40,558 nt of DNA from CAYXZO01 sp964469505 (GCA_964469505.1 CAYXZO010000017.1:1-40558); one strand, 5' to 3'; positions 8,327 to 17,539 are shown, numbered from the stretch's first letter. Notes: a model not told the origin generated them from the sequence alone. Numbers and translations are program-made.

Positions 8327-9583
8327 ATGAAGCGTGACGAATCGTATTTTATCAAGAAGATCAATGAAATCAATATTTTGCGGGTTATCAGGGATGACGG
8401 GCCTATATCCCGAGCGGAAATAGCTCGACGTCTAGGCGTTTCCAAGCCTCTCGTGGGTATTATAGTAAATCGTCTGTTGGAGCTTGGGGTCTGTTTTGAG
8501 ACGGGAAGAGGAACCTCAACCAATCGTGGAGGACGCCCACCCATCTTGTTGCAATTTAATGCCGATGCCTGGTACGCGGTGGGGATAGAAATTCAACTCC
8601 ATCAGGCCAACGTGCTGATTACCAATATCAATGCTGAAACGGTCGCGCGGAAAAGCATGAGCTATCAGGATAACCGCGATGTGGAGCACATCCTGAGACG
8701 CCTGGTGGCACTCATAAAGAAGATGCTACCAGAACCTGAAAAGCAGAGCAGAATCCTGGGGGTGGGAATTACTCTTCCCGGATTGATAGATTATGACGAA
8801 GGTGTGCTCCGGTACGCGGATACGCTAAAAACCTGGGAAGGTTATCGGATCCGTGCTTACTTGGAAAGACACCTGGATACAAGGGTTTACCTGGAAAACG
8901 ATGTAAAAGCTATCACCCTGGGCGAATTCCACTGGGGAGCCGGAACAGATGCAGGCAATCTAATATACGTATGGATTGGGGAAGGGTTGGGGGGTGGTCT
9001 AATCATGAACGGTGAAATATATCGTGGCATCAGCGGTTCTGCCGGTGAGATTGGTTATAGCGAAATTAGTCCGGGAATACTCAACGTAGGTGATTATCCC
9101 CTTTTATATCAGGGACAAAGCCGGTATGGCGAGGTTTTGAATACCAGACACCTGTTGTCTTCAATAAAAAAAGCATTGATTACCCACCAATACAATTCCC
9201 GCTTAAATGGTGAGGATTTATCCACCAAAATAGTATTAAAAGCTGCCTCAGCAGGAGATGAATTGGCAGTGAAAGCTTTGCGGGAACTAGGAGCCTTACT
9301 AGGACATTTACTGATAAATATCATTAACATATTGAACCCGGAATTGATTGTGGTGGGTGGACCTTTAATTGATGGCTCCCGAATCGTATTGGACTCTGCG
9401 GAAAGCCAGGTGAAAAAAGACACTTTGGCCTTACCAGCTCAGCAAGTGCAAATTCGCGCTGGTATTTTGAAAGATAAAGCTGGTGTACTAGGTGCGGTGG
9501 GGTTGGTTCTCCAGGATCTATTCAAACCTCCCATCGTGAATCTAGGAGCCTATCGTTCGTTGATAAGTTTCCCCCAGGACTAG
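8327..9583 (+). CDS. ROK-family transcriptional regulator (NagC/XylR type)
   Basis: The 418-residue protein begins with a winged helix-turn-helix (about residues 16-75; ISRAEIARRLGVSKPLVGIIVNRL is split by the turn) and continues into a ROK sugar-kinase-like fold with GVGITLPGLID, LENDVKA and GEGLGGGLIMNGEIYRG. The usual zinc motif CxCGxxGCxE after the GEIG segment is missing; the sequence goes GEIGYSEISPG with no cysteines, and the GEIGH histidine is Tyr. It is therefore probably a DNA-binding sugar sensor without kinase activity. It is transcribed away from the GH3 gene across a 211-nt gap, the expected place for a shared operator. The ligand is unknown; GlcNAc, MurNAc or their phosphates are reasonable guesses. 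Confidence 0.87.
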   Translation: MKRDESYFIKKINEINILRVIRDDGPISRAEIARRLGVSKPLVGIIVNRLLELGVCFETGRGTSTNRGGRPPILLQFNADAWYAVGIEIQLHQANVLITNINAETVARKSMSYQDNRDVEHILRRLVALIKKMLPEPEKQSRILGVGITLPGLIDYDEGVLRYADTLKTWEGYRIRAYLERHLDTRVYLENDVKAITLGEFHWGAGTDAGNLIYVWIGEGLGGGLIMNGEIYRGISGSAGEIGYSEISPGILNVGDYPLLYQGQSRYGEVLNTRHLLSSIKKALITHQYNSRLNGEDLSTKIVLKAASAGDELAVKALRELGALLGHLLINIINILNPELIVVGGPLIDGSRIVLDSAESQVKKDTLALPAQQVQIRAGILKDKAGVLGAVGLVLQDLFKPPIVNLGAYRSLISFPQD

Positions 9584-9734
9584 GTAAATACATAGAACCA
9601 CTATTCGTTACGCCTTGGGTATCTTCAATCTTCTTTAGGGAACGGCTCAGCTGATTCAATGCCGGGAGAGTTTATACCGAGGGCTTTTCTTGCTTTTTAG
9701 AATTGGAAAATAGAGGGCGTTGTGAAGTAAGTGG

Positions 9735-10490
9735 TTAGTTCTTTTCGTCGCGGGATGACTGCAATTTCTGGAGTTTGTCCCGCAGGTAGGCCGCTTGTTC
9801 GTAATTCTCTGAGAGTAAGGCCAGTTGTAGCTCCATTTCCAGACGTTCCATCCCGTTCAGATGATCAGGAGCGGTATCATCGGTTATCCGATGTTGTAGC
9901 TCAATCAAGGCATAGATTTCAGGGGTGACATCCGGGGGATCCATTTCCAAATAGACCTCATAGGCGCGTCGAATTCGCTGTATACCGCGCTGAACCAATT
10001 CTAAGGCTGCCAGTTTATTACCCTCCTGCAGCCGCAGGAGGGCCCGGGCAGAGAAATTCATCATCATCACGTGCGGTCGGTACTGCTGGACCAGTCCGCT
10101 CCAATCCGGATCGGCGTAGGAGCGAATGAAATTCATTAAATCCAGATTATGTCGCGTGTCTCTAATAGTTCCCGGGTAATCCCGTAAATGGTATAAGCTG
10201 ATGTAACGATGATAGAACTGTATGGCTTCCTGCCGTAATTCCTCCGTCATCTCCCAAGTGAGGAAGAAATCCTCATCGCGCATCGCTTCGTGGCGCATCC
10301 ATTCCAGTAAAGTAGCATAGCCGCCCGGTTTGGTGCCGTCTGGACGACCTTCGTATTCCATCTGAAGCACACCCAAGTCTATTCTTAGCTGCACTTTCCA
10401 TCGTCCGTCGCGGCCTTTGAATTTTCTGGCGGATATTTTGCGAGGCGAGTAGGGCCAGGAGGATAGCAGTTCGGTTAAATCTTTTGGCAT
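9735..10490 (-). CDS. UVR-motif protein of unknown function
   Basis: The 251-residue protein ends in a clear UVR (UvrB/UvrC) motif at about residues 215-247: MERLEMELQLALLSENYEQ followed by AAYLRDKLQKL. In UvrB and UvrC this helical hairpin mediates their mutual contact; it also occurs in McsA and Clp-related proteins. The rest is not UvrB or UvrC: residues 1-80 look like a small alpha/beta domain and residues 85-200 look alpha-helical, possibly TPR-like (NKLAALELVQRGIQRIRRAYE). It sits alone between the ROK gene and rpsT. Function unknown; a protein-protein interaction role through the UVR hairpin is the most that can be said. Confidence 0.75.
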   Translation of the reverse strand: MPKDLTELLSSWPYSPRKISARKFKGRDGRWKVQLRIDLGVLQMEYEGRPDGTKPGGYATLLEWMRHEAMRDEDFFLTWEMTEELRQEAIQFYHRYISLYHLRDYPGTIRDTRHNLDLMNFIRSYADPDWSGLVQQYRPHVMMMNFSARALLRLQEGNKLAALELVQRGIQRIRRAYEVYLEMDPPDVTPEIYALIELQHRITDDTAPDHLNGMERLEMELQLALLSENYEQAAYLRDKLQKLQSSRDEKN

Positions 10491-10526
10491 TGTAAGAAAT
10501 GTATTTTTTTCAAATCAAATTTCTTC

Positions 10527-10586
10527 AAAAAAATATTCCTCTGGGCGCTTGCTTGTGCCATCTCACGTCGTCTTGCCCAAAGGAAT
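10527..10586 (-). terminator. Intrinsic terminator downstream of rpsT
   Basis: Read on the minus strand, a 12-bp stem (ATTCCTTTGGGC pairing with GCCCAGAGGAAT, one G-U) encloses a 28-nt loop and is followed by A then seven T. It lies 85 nt after the rpsT stop. Confidence 0.75.
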
Positions 10587-10670
10587 TTTTACCTTGATTT
10601 ACCCGATTAATCCTTGAGGAAAGGAGGGCAGAATTATCGGTTGTTTTGTAATCGATTATGTTTGGTGCTG

Positions 10671-10925
10671 CTACGGCAGTCTGTTGAAATGGCGCATCAC
10701 CTGGGCTTTGTGCCGTGCCGCCCGGTTGCGATGAATGATTCCTTTAGCAGCTACTTTATCGATAACACTGATGGCTTTACGCACCAGCGGCTCTGCTGTG
10801 GCTTTGTCCTCCGCAGCGAACACCTTTTTCATCATCGTTTTCATCATAGAGCGGTAATGCTTGTTCCGCATGCGAGCTTTGCGCGCCTGACGAATTCGTT
10901 TTGCTACAGAATTTTTTACCGGCAT
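10671..10925 (-). CDS. rpsT: 30S ribosomal protein S20
   Basis: The 84-residue, very basic protein is the normal size for S20, which binds 16S rRNA in the small subunit. Typical features are the N-terminal KNSVAKRIRQARKARMRNK, the central MMKTMMKKVFAAEDKATAE and the C-terminal KGIIHRNRAARHKAQVMRH followed by FNRLP. A ribosome-binding site (AAGGGAG) precedes the ATG. It is a single-gene unit, as is common, followed by a strong terminator. A plus-strand reading frame overlapping it entirely is antisense shadow. Confidence 0.95.
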   Translation of the reverse strand: MPVKNSVAKRIRQARKARMRNKHYRSMMKTMMKKVFAAEDKATAEPLVRKAISVIDKVAAKGIIHRNRAARHKAQVMRHFNRLP

Positions 10926-10945
10926 GTTGCTCCCTTATCCTTGTT

Positions 10946-10979
10946 AAAAAACGCGGGCGAATATAGACGGGCACCCCGC
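10946..10979 (-). terminator. Possible intrinsic terminator downstream of plsX
   Basis: On the minus strand GCGGG pairs with CCCGC across a 17-nt loop and is followed by GTTTTTT. The stem is short (5 bp), so this is a moderate call; it lies 69 nt past the plsX stop and just ahead of rpsT. Confidence 0.4.
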
Positions 10980-11047
10980 CATTGTCAACGTTCAGAAACT
11001 GATTATTCCAGGTTTATTAATAATGATTCCCGATACAGGGATTATCA

Positions 11048-12172
11048 TCAGGAGTTTTTAACTACGTTATTAGCGAAGTCTGGTTGGCTGAAAGTTACTT
11101 CAAATTCCTGGATAGAACGGGTGATCATGCCCATCAAATCATCTCTTACAGCCTTAGCAGCTAATTTTATAGCATTAGCTATGGCACGGGCTGTCGATTT
11201 CCCATGACATTTCAGCACCAATTTTTGTAATCCTAGAATCGGGGCCCCCCCGTACTCCTGATAGTCGGTTAATTTCTTCAAACTGCGAATACCACCTGAA
11301 AGCATAATCAGGCCCAACTTCCACAAGAATTTTTCTTTGAAAGCGTACTTGCCAAGTCCCATCAACGTTTCTGCAGCCCCTTCCAGGGTTTTTAAAGCCA
11401 CGTTGCCGATGAAACCTTCAGTTACAACCACGTCAGCAATTCCCCGCATCAGATCACTACCTTCAATATTGCCGATGAAATTCAGATCGGGCAAGGCGGA
11501 GAGAATTTGATAAGCCTGGACATAGCGTTCACCGCCCTTGGTGTCCTCCGTTCCCATGTTCAGGAGTGCCACAGCCGGTTGAGGAATCTTTTTCACTTCG
11601 GAAGCATAAGCTGCTCCCATCAGAGCGAAATGCACCAGATGCTCAGCTTCCACAAAAACGTTAGCCCCCACATCCAGCGCTAAGGCAAAGATATCCTCCC
11701 GCCCCAGTTCGTTCCGCGTCGGATATACTGCCGCTAGAGCGGTGCGGTGAACACCTGTTATCCGGGGAATATGACGGGCTGCAGCCAGGACTAATGCCCC
11801 CGTATTGCCGGCGGATATCATGGCATCTGCCTGACCATTAGCAACCAGTTGAGCCGCTTTGACCATGCTGTTGTCGGGATATTGTTGTAGAGCTTCTTTT
11901 GGGTGTGCATCCATGGGTATGGCCTGCGGGGCCGCTACTATTTCTACTACTTCTGCCGCCTGCTTATTCTCCTTCAGCATCTCCTCCAGCACCCATGGAT
12001 CACCTACCAGATAAATGCGAAAGTCATTAAACCCCATTTTCTGGGCCTGGCTGATATAATTAAGGACCCCCTCCACAACCACTCCTGGTGCGTTGTCCCC
12101 TCCCATTCCGTCCACTGCTAGACGGATGGTGATCTCTGGGGCAAGCTGATTGTTGGGTTCTACTCCGACCAC
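11048..12172 (-). CDS. plsX: Phosphate acyltransferase PlsX
   Basis: PlsX makes acyl-phosphate from acyl-ACP for phospholipid synthesis (PlsX/PlsY route) at the inner face of the membrane. The family signature VDGMGGDNAPG is near the N-terminus; SAGNTGALVLAA, LLNMGTED, GNIEGSDLM and VTEGFIGNVALKTLEG follow in the expected order. I place the start at a GTG (12170-12172), giving 374 residues and a 13-nt overlap with the end of pepA; an ATG 27 codons further upstream would add an Arg/Pro-rich extension read from inside pepA and not expected for PlsX (usual length about 330-350). The GTG is preceded by GGAG from the pepA tail. Translational coupling to pepA is likely. The common rpmF-plsX-fabH context is absent here. 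Confidence 0.93.
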   Translation of the reverse strand: MVGVEPNNQLAPEITIRLAVDGMGGDNAPGVVVEGVLNYISQAQKMGFNDFRIYLVGDPWVLEEMLKENKQAAEVVEIVAAPQAIPMDAHPKEALQQYPDNSMVKAAQLVANGQADAMISAGNTGALVLAAARHIPRITGVHRTALAAVYPTRNELGREDIFALALDVGANVFVEAEHLVHFALMGAAYASEVKKIPQPAVALLNMGTEDTKGGERYVQAYQILSALPDLNFIGNIEGSDLMRGIADVVVTEGFIGNVALKTLEGAAETLMGLGKYAFKEKFLWKLGLIMLSGGIRSLKKLTDYQEYGGAPILGLQKLVLKCHGKSTARAIANAIKLAAKAVRDDLMGMITRSIQEFEVTFSQPDFANNVVKNS

Positions 12173-13659
12173 CGCCGAATCAACTCCAGTGTTAGGCGTA
12201 CGCCAGCTCCTGAGGGGCCGTCGGGGTTGTAAGGTCGCCCTTTTGTCTGCCAACCGGTACCGGCAATATCAATGTGACACCATGGCGTGTCGCTTTCAAC
12301 GAATTCCCATAAAAAAGCACCGCCGGCAATAGTACCTGCGGAACGTTTAGCACCAACGTTCTTAACGTCTGCAATTTTGGATTTAACGTCTTCCCGGTAT
12401 TCATCATCCAAAGGCAAGCGCCAAACCCGATCTTGAGTATCTTCGGCAACCGACATAACCTCGGCCGCGAAAGTATCATGATTGGTTAGCAAACCACTGT
12501 ATCTATGTCCCAGGGCGATGATTACAGCGCCCGTCAGGGTGGCAAAATCCAGCACTCCTTCGAGCTTGTAATTTTTAGTGATATATGCCAAAGCGTCGGC
12601 CAGGACTAAACGACCTTCGGCATCCGTGTTCAGTACTTCGATAGTTTTTCCGTTGTATGCCTTGAGGATATCACCCGGCTTATAAGCGGCAGCACCGCTC
12701 ATGTTTTCCGTAGCTGGTACGATAGCGGTTATGTTAATTTTTGGTTGCCGAGCGGCTACTCCCCGCATCACGGCCAGCACTGCCGCTCCACCCAGCATGT
12801 CGAATTTCATTTCATCCATGCCGGCGGCCGGTTTGATGGAAATACCACCGCTATCGAACGTTAGCCCCTTGCCGACCAGTCCCAGGTGGCGGGCATCGGG
12901 GCCACCGCCGCGATATTCCAGGATGATGAATTTGGGATCCCTTGCGCTTCCGGCCGATACGGCTTGCAAGCCACCAAAACCCAGTTTCTCGAAATCTTCC
13001 CGCTCATAGATGATGCATCTCATATTAGGCGCCTGGGCTATTTCTTGCGCTTTAGCTGCCAGATAGGCGGGAGTAGCCACATTGCTGGGCTGATTTCCTA
13101 GATCACGGGCAAAGTTTACCTGCTCGGCTACATAAAGCCCATATTCCACCGCGGCATTTAAGGGTTGAGAGGTGACCAGCCAGGCTTCTTTTAGCTCCTT
13201 CAGTTGATCTTCATCGTCATCACGTTTGGTTTTGTACTCGGTGAAGCGGTAAGATCCCATAACTAATCCTTCCGCCACAGCCTGGGCTGTTTCCGTATTC
13301 AATTCATCAGCACCCACTGTTAAAGCCATATTCTCCACCTGCAGCTTCAGCACTGCTCGAGCAGCCGAGGCTGCTGCCTGACGGGCTTTATCAGAGGAGA
13401 AATCCTCCTTTTTGCCTAAACCCACCAACAAGCAACGTGAGCTTTTAGAAAAGTTTGGCAAAAAGACTAAAATCGTGCTGTTTAATTTGCCGGTAAAATC
13501 TTTGCTTTGGCGAGCTTTGGAAAGCAATCCTTGATTCTCTTCATCAAGCTTTTGGGCTATAGGTGGTAATTCTTCATCGCTAAACAGAGCTAAAGCTAGA
13601 ACTTCTACTTCAGGTAAATTCTCAAAGGTGGTCACGGTAACTTTTTCAATAGCGCTCAT
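12160..13659 (-). CDS. pepA: Leucyl aminopeptidase, M17 family
   Basis: The 499-residue protein is a full-length cytosolic M17 aminopeptidase, a hexameric two-metal enzyme that removes N-terminal residues from peptides. The signature NTDAEGRLVLADAL lies at residues 344-357; Lys264 (LVGKGLTFD) and Asp269 in GLTFDSGG are metal ligands by family comparison, and NMSGAAAYKPGD precedes the signature. A good AAGGGAAG ribosome-binding site precedes the ATG. It heads a minus-strand pair with plsX, whose start overlaps its last codons. Some members also bind DNA in plasmid recombination; nothing here speaks to that. Confidence 0.94.
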   Translation of the reverse strand: MSAIEKVTVTTFENLPEVEVLALALFSDEELPPIAQKLDEENQGLLSKARQSKDFTGKLNSTILVFLPNFSKSSRCLLVGLGKKEDFSSDKARQAAASAARAVLKLQVENMALTVGADELNTETAQAVAEGLVMGSYRFTEYKTKRDDDEDQLKELKEAWLVTSQPLNAAVEYGLYVAEQVNFARDLGNQPSNVATPAYLAAKAQEIAQAPNMRCIIYEREDFEKLGFGGLQAVSAGSARDPKFIILEYRGGGPDARHLGLVGKGLTFDSGGISIKPAAGMDEMKFDMLGGAAVLAVMRGVAARQPKINITAIVPATENMSGAAAYKPGDILKAYNGKTIEVLNTDAEGRLVLADALAYITKNYKLEGVLDFATLTGAVIIALGHRYSGLLTNHDTFAAEVMSVAEDTQDRVWRLPLDDEYREDVKSKIADVKNVGAKRSAGTIAGGAFLWEFVESDTPWCHIDIAGTGWQTKGRPYNPDGPSGAGVRLTLELIRRWSE

Positions 13660-13753
13660 GTTCTTCCCTTCCTTATCTGTTCAGACGAACTTTTCTCGCA
13701 ATCTCCTCCGGGCCAATATTAGTTCTCTCGTCCGGCTTTGAAATGAAAAACCA

Positions 13754-15826
13754 CTAGGGATGCCTTACCGAGGTGTGAGGGGTTTGTTGACGTGAAGCTT
13801 CATTACGGAGAAAATCCTCCAAGCCCCGATACACGGCCGTGGCCAGTTTGTCTAATCCTTCTTCGGTTAAGAGAAACATTTCATCCTCCGGATGAGTCAT
13901 GAAAGCCCCCTCCACTAAATATACCAGGTATTCCGTCTGGCGGGTGAGGTAATAATAATATCGGCTCACCTCTCCGAACGGCTCCAGGCCGGTTGACAAT
14001 AAATGGGGATATACCTTGTCCGATAAAGGTTTGGCACTAGGCCAGGTGAAATAGGTGGAGGTCCCTCGGACTTTGGTGAGGTCGCGGCTAAAAGCGGGGG
14101 CGTTGTTGTGCGCCATGACAAAAATGTGCACCCCATCTTTTCTGGCTTTTGCTGCTCGTTCGGGCAGCGAGACCAGGCGATCCTCATCCCGGGTCATAAA
14201 AACGGTGGCTCCGGCCGCTCGTAATTTAGCGGCCAGCATTCTACAATAGCGCAGGTTAGCGTCGGCTTCGGCATATCCGGTAATTCCAAGAGCTCCCCGC
14301 TGAGGCCCCCCGTGGCCGGGATCGATTTCAATCCTAATCCCCTGGAAAAGGTCGTCGGGGTTGATGGAAGGTGGATCACGTAGTGCAATCACCAGGTCAG
14401 AACCCTCATAATAAGCCCGCCAGCCCCAAAAAACACCTGATTTGGAGTAGAAATTCATCTGCCAAACATTGTCAAAAGGTTGGGTGCGCTCGATATATGC
14501 CAGGTCTCCGGCACTGTCGGCAAAGGTGGTCCACTCCCAACCCTGGGTGGCGCCGTAAAGGCGCAATTCGATGCGACGGGGGGCATAGCGTTCTTTGATT
14601 TCAAAAGGGGGATGAATCGGCCCCACCGGCAAGCGGTATATCTGCCAGTCTCCTTGGCGTTCGCCACTCAGAGCACCCACTACGACCGGGGGAACTATGC
14701 GAGGACTGGGGAGCAGTTTTACTCTATCATCTTTAACCCAACCGCTCCGACCTGGGAAAAGTCCAATCCGGTAAAAACGTCCTTGTCTGCCGGTAATTAT
14801 GAAATCGATTCCATCGGGTAAAGGGAAGAACAGTCGTCCGTCGTCAGCCTGGTCATAAACTCTGGTATCCGGGTGAATGCTGACCCCTCCCAGCGGGTGG
14901 GGCAGGACTATTAGGGTATCCCGATTTTCAGCGTACCAGGAGAATAGCCCGAGCTGTTGAAGGCGGTAATGGATTGTGATGGGCTGCGGCGTATCACCTT
15001 TCACCGTTGGCACTATTGCTACGGCCTTATATAGCCCCGGTTTTTCTTCTGCCAGCGAGTGCCAGCCTGCTTCACTTGAGAAGCGGTAGAACGCTTTTGC
15101 ACCGGAGCGCCCTCGAAATCCAACCGAAATTCGTTCTCCCGGCTGAACCCAGACTGGTTGTCGAGGCCAACAGGTCCTGGTATCTATGGGTGAAAACCAG
15201 GACAGCCTGGCCGATTTTCTGACAGGGTATAATAAGGCAAGCGTATCCCGAAAAATTTTCCCCCGCCAGCGGCTCTCGAAGAAGAACAAATTCTTGCCCG
15301 GTCTCAAACGTAAAACTGTAGTGAAAGCACCCGAGGGGTAGACATGTACGTGCTTTCTATTGATAAGAACCTTGGCCTCTGGATGGGTATAAGCTCGTAA
15401 ACCGATTCGGTCGGTGCCGATAGGCCCTGACTTGGGGAAGACGATGTGGATAGTTCCATCAGGTGGCAGGTTATTGTTAATGAAGTTGCCGTTACTATCC
15501 AGGTGATCCCATACTGCTAGCGTCAGGGTTAAAGTGTCCCGGTAATGGTAGGTAGGTATAAAAACAGGGATACGGTTGATTCCGGGATTCAACTTGATGT
15601 GGCCAATTACCAAGCCTGAACTATCAGCGGTGATTTTTCTAGGTCCTAGCTGAAGCTGAACATTGGGGGCGGTTTTGGCTCTTACTTCAAGCTCGGCTAC
15701 CCAGTGTCGAGAGTTGGGAGCAGGGTAAATCCATTGTAAAGGGGCCGGTTGTTGGTTTTTCTGCCCTAAAACAAAACCCACCCCTAGTAAAAGAAATATC
15801 TTCAATGCTTTTAGCATAGATTTCAA
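13754..15826 (-). CDS. N-acetylmuramoyl-L-alanine amidase (Amidase_3), secreted
   Basis: The 690-residue protein has a signal peptide (hydrophobic LKIFLLLGVGFVLG near residues 7-20) and a C-terminal zinc amidase domain (about residues 495-680) that cuts the amide bond between MurNAc and the stem peptide. Zinc ligands are visible: His505 in DPGHGG, Glu520 in GYAEAD and His573 in MAHNN; Glu639 in LVEGAF is the catalytic glutamate. The long N-terminal half is beta-rich; the segment with GRQGRFYRIGLFPGRSGWV (about residue 345) looks like an SH3-type domain, and the rest may include the AMIN-like targeting part. Likely periplasmic, in cell separation or wall turnover. It ends 94 nt after the start of pepA on the same strand. 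Confidence 0.9.
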   Translation of the reverse strand: MKSMLKALKIFLLLGVGFVLGQKNQQPAPLQWIYPAPNSRHWVAELEVRAKTAPNVQLQLGPRKITADSSGLVIGHIKLNPGINRIPVFIPTYHYRDTLTLTLAVWDHLDSNGNFINNNLPPDGTIHIVFPKSGPIGTDRIGLRAYTHPEAKVLINRKHVHVYPSGAFTTVLRLRPGKNLFFFESRWRGKIFRDTLALLYPVRKSARLSWFSPIDTRTCWPRQPVWVQPGERISVGFRGRSGAKAFYRFSSEAGWHSLAEEKPGLYKAVAIVPTVKGDTPQPITIHYRLQQLGLFSWYAENRDTLIVLPHPLGGVSIHPDTRVYDQADDGRLFFPLPDGIDFIITGRQGRFYRIGLFPGRSGWVKDDRVKLLPSPRIVPPVVVGALSGERQGDWQIYRLPVGPIHPPFEIKERYAPRRIELRLYGATQGWEWTTFADSAGDLAYIERTQPFDNVWQMNFYSKSGVFWGWRAYYEGSDLVIALRDPPSINPDDLFQGIRIEIDPGHGGPQRGALGITGYAEADANLRYCRMLAAKLRAAGATVFMTRDEDRLVSLPERAAKARKDGVHIFVMAHNNAPAFSRDLTKVRGTSTYFTWPSAKPLSDKVYPHLLSTGLEPFGEVSRYYYYLTRQTEYLVYLVEGAFMTHPEDEMFLLTEEGLDKLATAVYRGLEDFLRNEASRQQTPHTSVRHP

Positions 15827-15984
15827 ATGATAGGCGCATGTCCATTTTTTTCAAGCAATCTCCTGTTCGTGATTTGAGCTGGCTGGTTTCTTATACGGGA
15901 AATGACTCACTAAATGATAATTGCCGACATTTGTATGCGGGGCTATTTAATTCCCTTTTTCTTCCCTGGCGTTAAATTGGGGCA

Positions 15985-16974
15985 ATGTCGCCTACCATAA
16001 TGCGCATAAGGGATTTTACCCCGGGACAACGCATTCAAGGATTTTACCTGCTGGTGGAGAAATACGCGCGTTTCACCCGTAATAACGAGCCCTACTTCGA
16101 ATGTACTTTACAGGATTCTACCGGGACCATTGCGGCCAAGGCATGGAAAGATTCTGAAGCTTTCTCCCGACTCCAGGAGCTGGAAGATGGAACACCGGTC
16201 GTGGCTAAGGGTACGGTTTCTGAATATCGCGGTGTACTACAGTTGGAATTGCAGGTGGTTGCACCGGCGGAAGAAGAGAAACACGGGCCATACGGATTTA
16301 AATTGGAAGATCTGCTGCCGGTGACGGATAAGGATCGCGAGCAACTCTGGCAGCGACTGTTGGAATTGATTGATGAAATTAGTAATCCTTACCTGAAGCA
16401 GCTGTGTAACGATTTTCTGAAGCGTTATGAAAGTGAGATCCGGACATATCCCGCGTCTAAGAAATTGCATCACGCCGTTTTAGGTGGTTATCTGGAACAC
16501 GTGGTGAGTATGTTGGAGATCGCGCGATTCGTAGCGGCTCATTATCAGGTTGATGGGGATCTGCTGCTGGCGGGTGTCTTTTGTCATGATATAGGAAAGT
16601 TGCGGGAATTGAAGCCGGTGACGGCTCCCGGGTACACCGATGAAGGTTATTTAATCGGGCACATCGTAATCGGCTGGCAAATGGTGCAGGAAGTTGCTCA
16701 GCATATCCCGGATTTTCCTAAAGAATTGCTACTCCGCCTGGAACATATGGTATTGTCTCATCAAGGAAAATACGAATGGCAGGCTCCTAAACAGCCCAAG
16801 TTCCTAGAGGCCTATTTACTCCATGTCATCGATGAGATGGATGCCAAAATGAACATTTTCAGGAATATAATGGCTACAGACACTCAGAAAGGTCCCTGGA
16901 CAGACCGTCACAACTATTTCCGCCTGCCGCTATTGAAAGGCAGACTAGAGCCGGATGAACCTGACAAGTTATAA
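15985..16974 (+). CDS. OB-fold/HD-domain 3'-5' exoribonuclease-like protein (YhaM type)
   Basis: The 329-residue protein has an N-terminal OB-fold nucleic-acid-binding domain (about residues 5-95, including FECTLQDSTGTIAAKAWKD) and a metal-dependent HD phosphohydrolase domain (about 150-310) with His201-Asp202 in FCHDIGKL, HIVIGWQMVQE, and a late Asp in HVIDEMDAKM. This is the domain order of YhaM, a 3'-5' exoribonuclease of Firmicutes also found in other phyla. A GGGG run precedes the ATG. Its last 20 nt overlap the start of the ECF S-component gene. Its substrate in this organism, RNA or other nucleotide, is inferred from the family. Confidence 0.85.
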   Translation: MSPTIMRIRDFTPGQRIQGFYLLVEKYARFTRNNEPYFECTLQDSTGTIAAKAWKDSEAFSRLQELEDGTPVVAKGTVSEYRGVLQLELQVVAPAEEEKHGPYGFKLEDLLPVTDKDREQLWQRLLELIDEISNPYLKQLCNDFLKRYESEIRTYPASKKLHHAVLGGYLEHVVSMLEIARFVAAHYQVDGDLLLAGVFCHDIGKLRELKPVTAPGYTDEGYLIGHIVIGWQMVQEVAQHIPDFPKELLLRLEHMVLSHQGKYEWQAPKQPKFLEAYLLHVIDEMDAKMNIFRNIMATDTQKGPWTDRHNYFRLPLLKGRLEPDEPDKL

Positions 16975-17539
16975 AGCGCTAGCCCTGGCGGCCTTGTGGG
17001 TGGGACTGATTGTGGTTACCGGGATTTTGTTTGCTTTCATACCCAATGTGGAGGGAGTGACAGCCCTGGTTTGGACGGCAGGGTACCTTTTGGGCCTGAA
17101 AAGAGGCGTGATGGTTGCGGCTGTAGGTGAAGCTTTGTTCTCAGCCCTTAATCCCATGGGATCAGGGCTGGGATTCCCGGTCCTTTTTTTATTGCAGGTT
17201 TTTAGCATGATGGGAGTAGCTGCTTTAGGAGGAATCTTGACCAGGCCGGCTTTGCACCTTCCGCCCTTTTTGCTGCGGTTTGCACTGGGATTTCTGGGTG
17301 CACTGGTAACTTTATCATACGATTTGTTGACTGCTCTAAGTTTTCCCTTGGCAGCTGGCATGGCACCGGCGACTTGGGGAGCAGCGGTTTTAGCCGGGTT
17401 ACCGTTTTATGTAATACATATTGCAGCCAACGCCTTACTTTTTGCCCTTTTTCTCCCTGCTCTTTGGCGGAATATTCGCGAGCATCTGGAGCGGTACGGA
17501 TTGATGGAACCGTCTGCGCTACGGGGGATGATCGCCTGA
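16955..17539 (+). CDS. ECF-transporter substrate-binding (S) component-like membrane protein
   Basis: The 194-residue integral membrane protein has about six hydrophobic segments and the small-glycine-rich style of ECF S components (NPMGSGLGFPVLFLLQVFSM, then FALGFLGALVTLSYDLLTALSF). S components bind vitamins or their precursors and share or own an EcfA/EcfT energizing module. No ATPase or T component is adjacent; the CbiQO pair 10 kb away belongs to a CbiM system. It overlaps the upstream HD gene by 20 nt and its stop overlaps the CTG start proposed for the following outer-membrane protein. The substrate cannot be named; proximity to a cobalamin riboswitch is suggestive only. Confidence 0.7.
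   Translation: MNLTSYKALALAALWVGLIVVTGILFAFIPNVEGVTALVWTAGYLLGLKRGVMVAAVGEALFSALNPMGSGLGFPVLFLLQVFSMMGVAALGGILTRPALHLPPFLLRFALGFLGALVTLSYDLLTALSFPLAAGMAPATWGAAVLAGLPFYVIHIAANALLFALFLPALWRNIREHLERYGLMEPSALRGMIA

Noticed and set aside
10614..11207. Long plus-strand ORF (197 codons) over rpsT and the end of plsX
   Set aside because: It is antisense to two firm genes and its Cys/His/Phe-rich translation looks like shadow coding.
12173..12253. Extended N-terminus of PlsX starting at ATG 12251-12253
   Set aside because: The extra 27 residues are read from within pepA, are Arg/Pro-rich and have no counterpart in PlsX proteins; the GTG at 12172 is a better start.
17374..17535. ATG-started N-terminal extension of the outer-membrane protein
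   Set aside because: It overlaps the S-component gene almost entirely and would place the signal peptide deep inside the protein.
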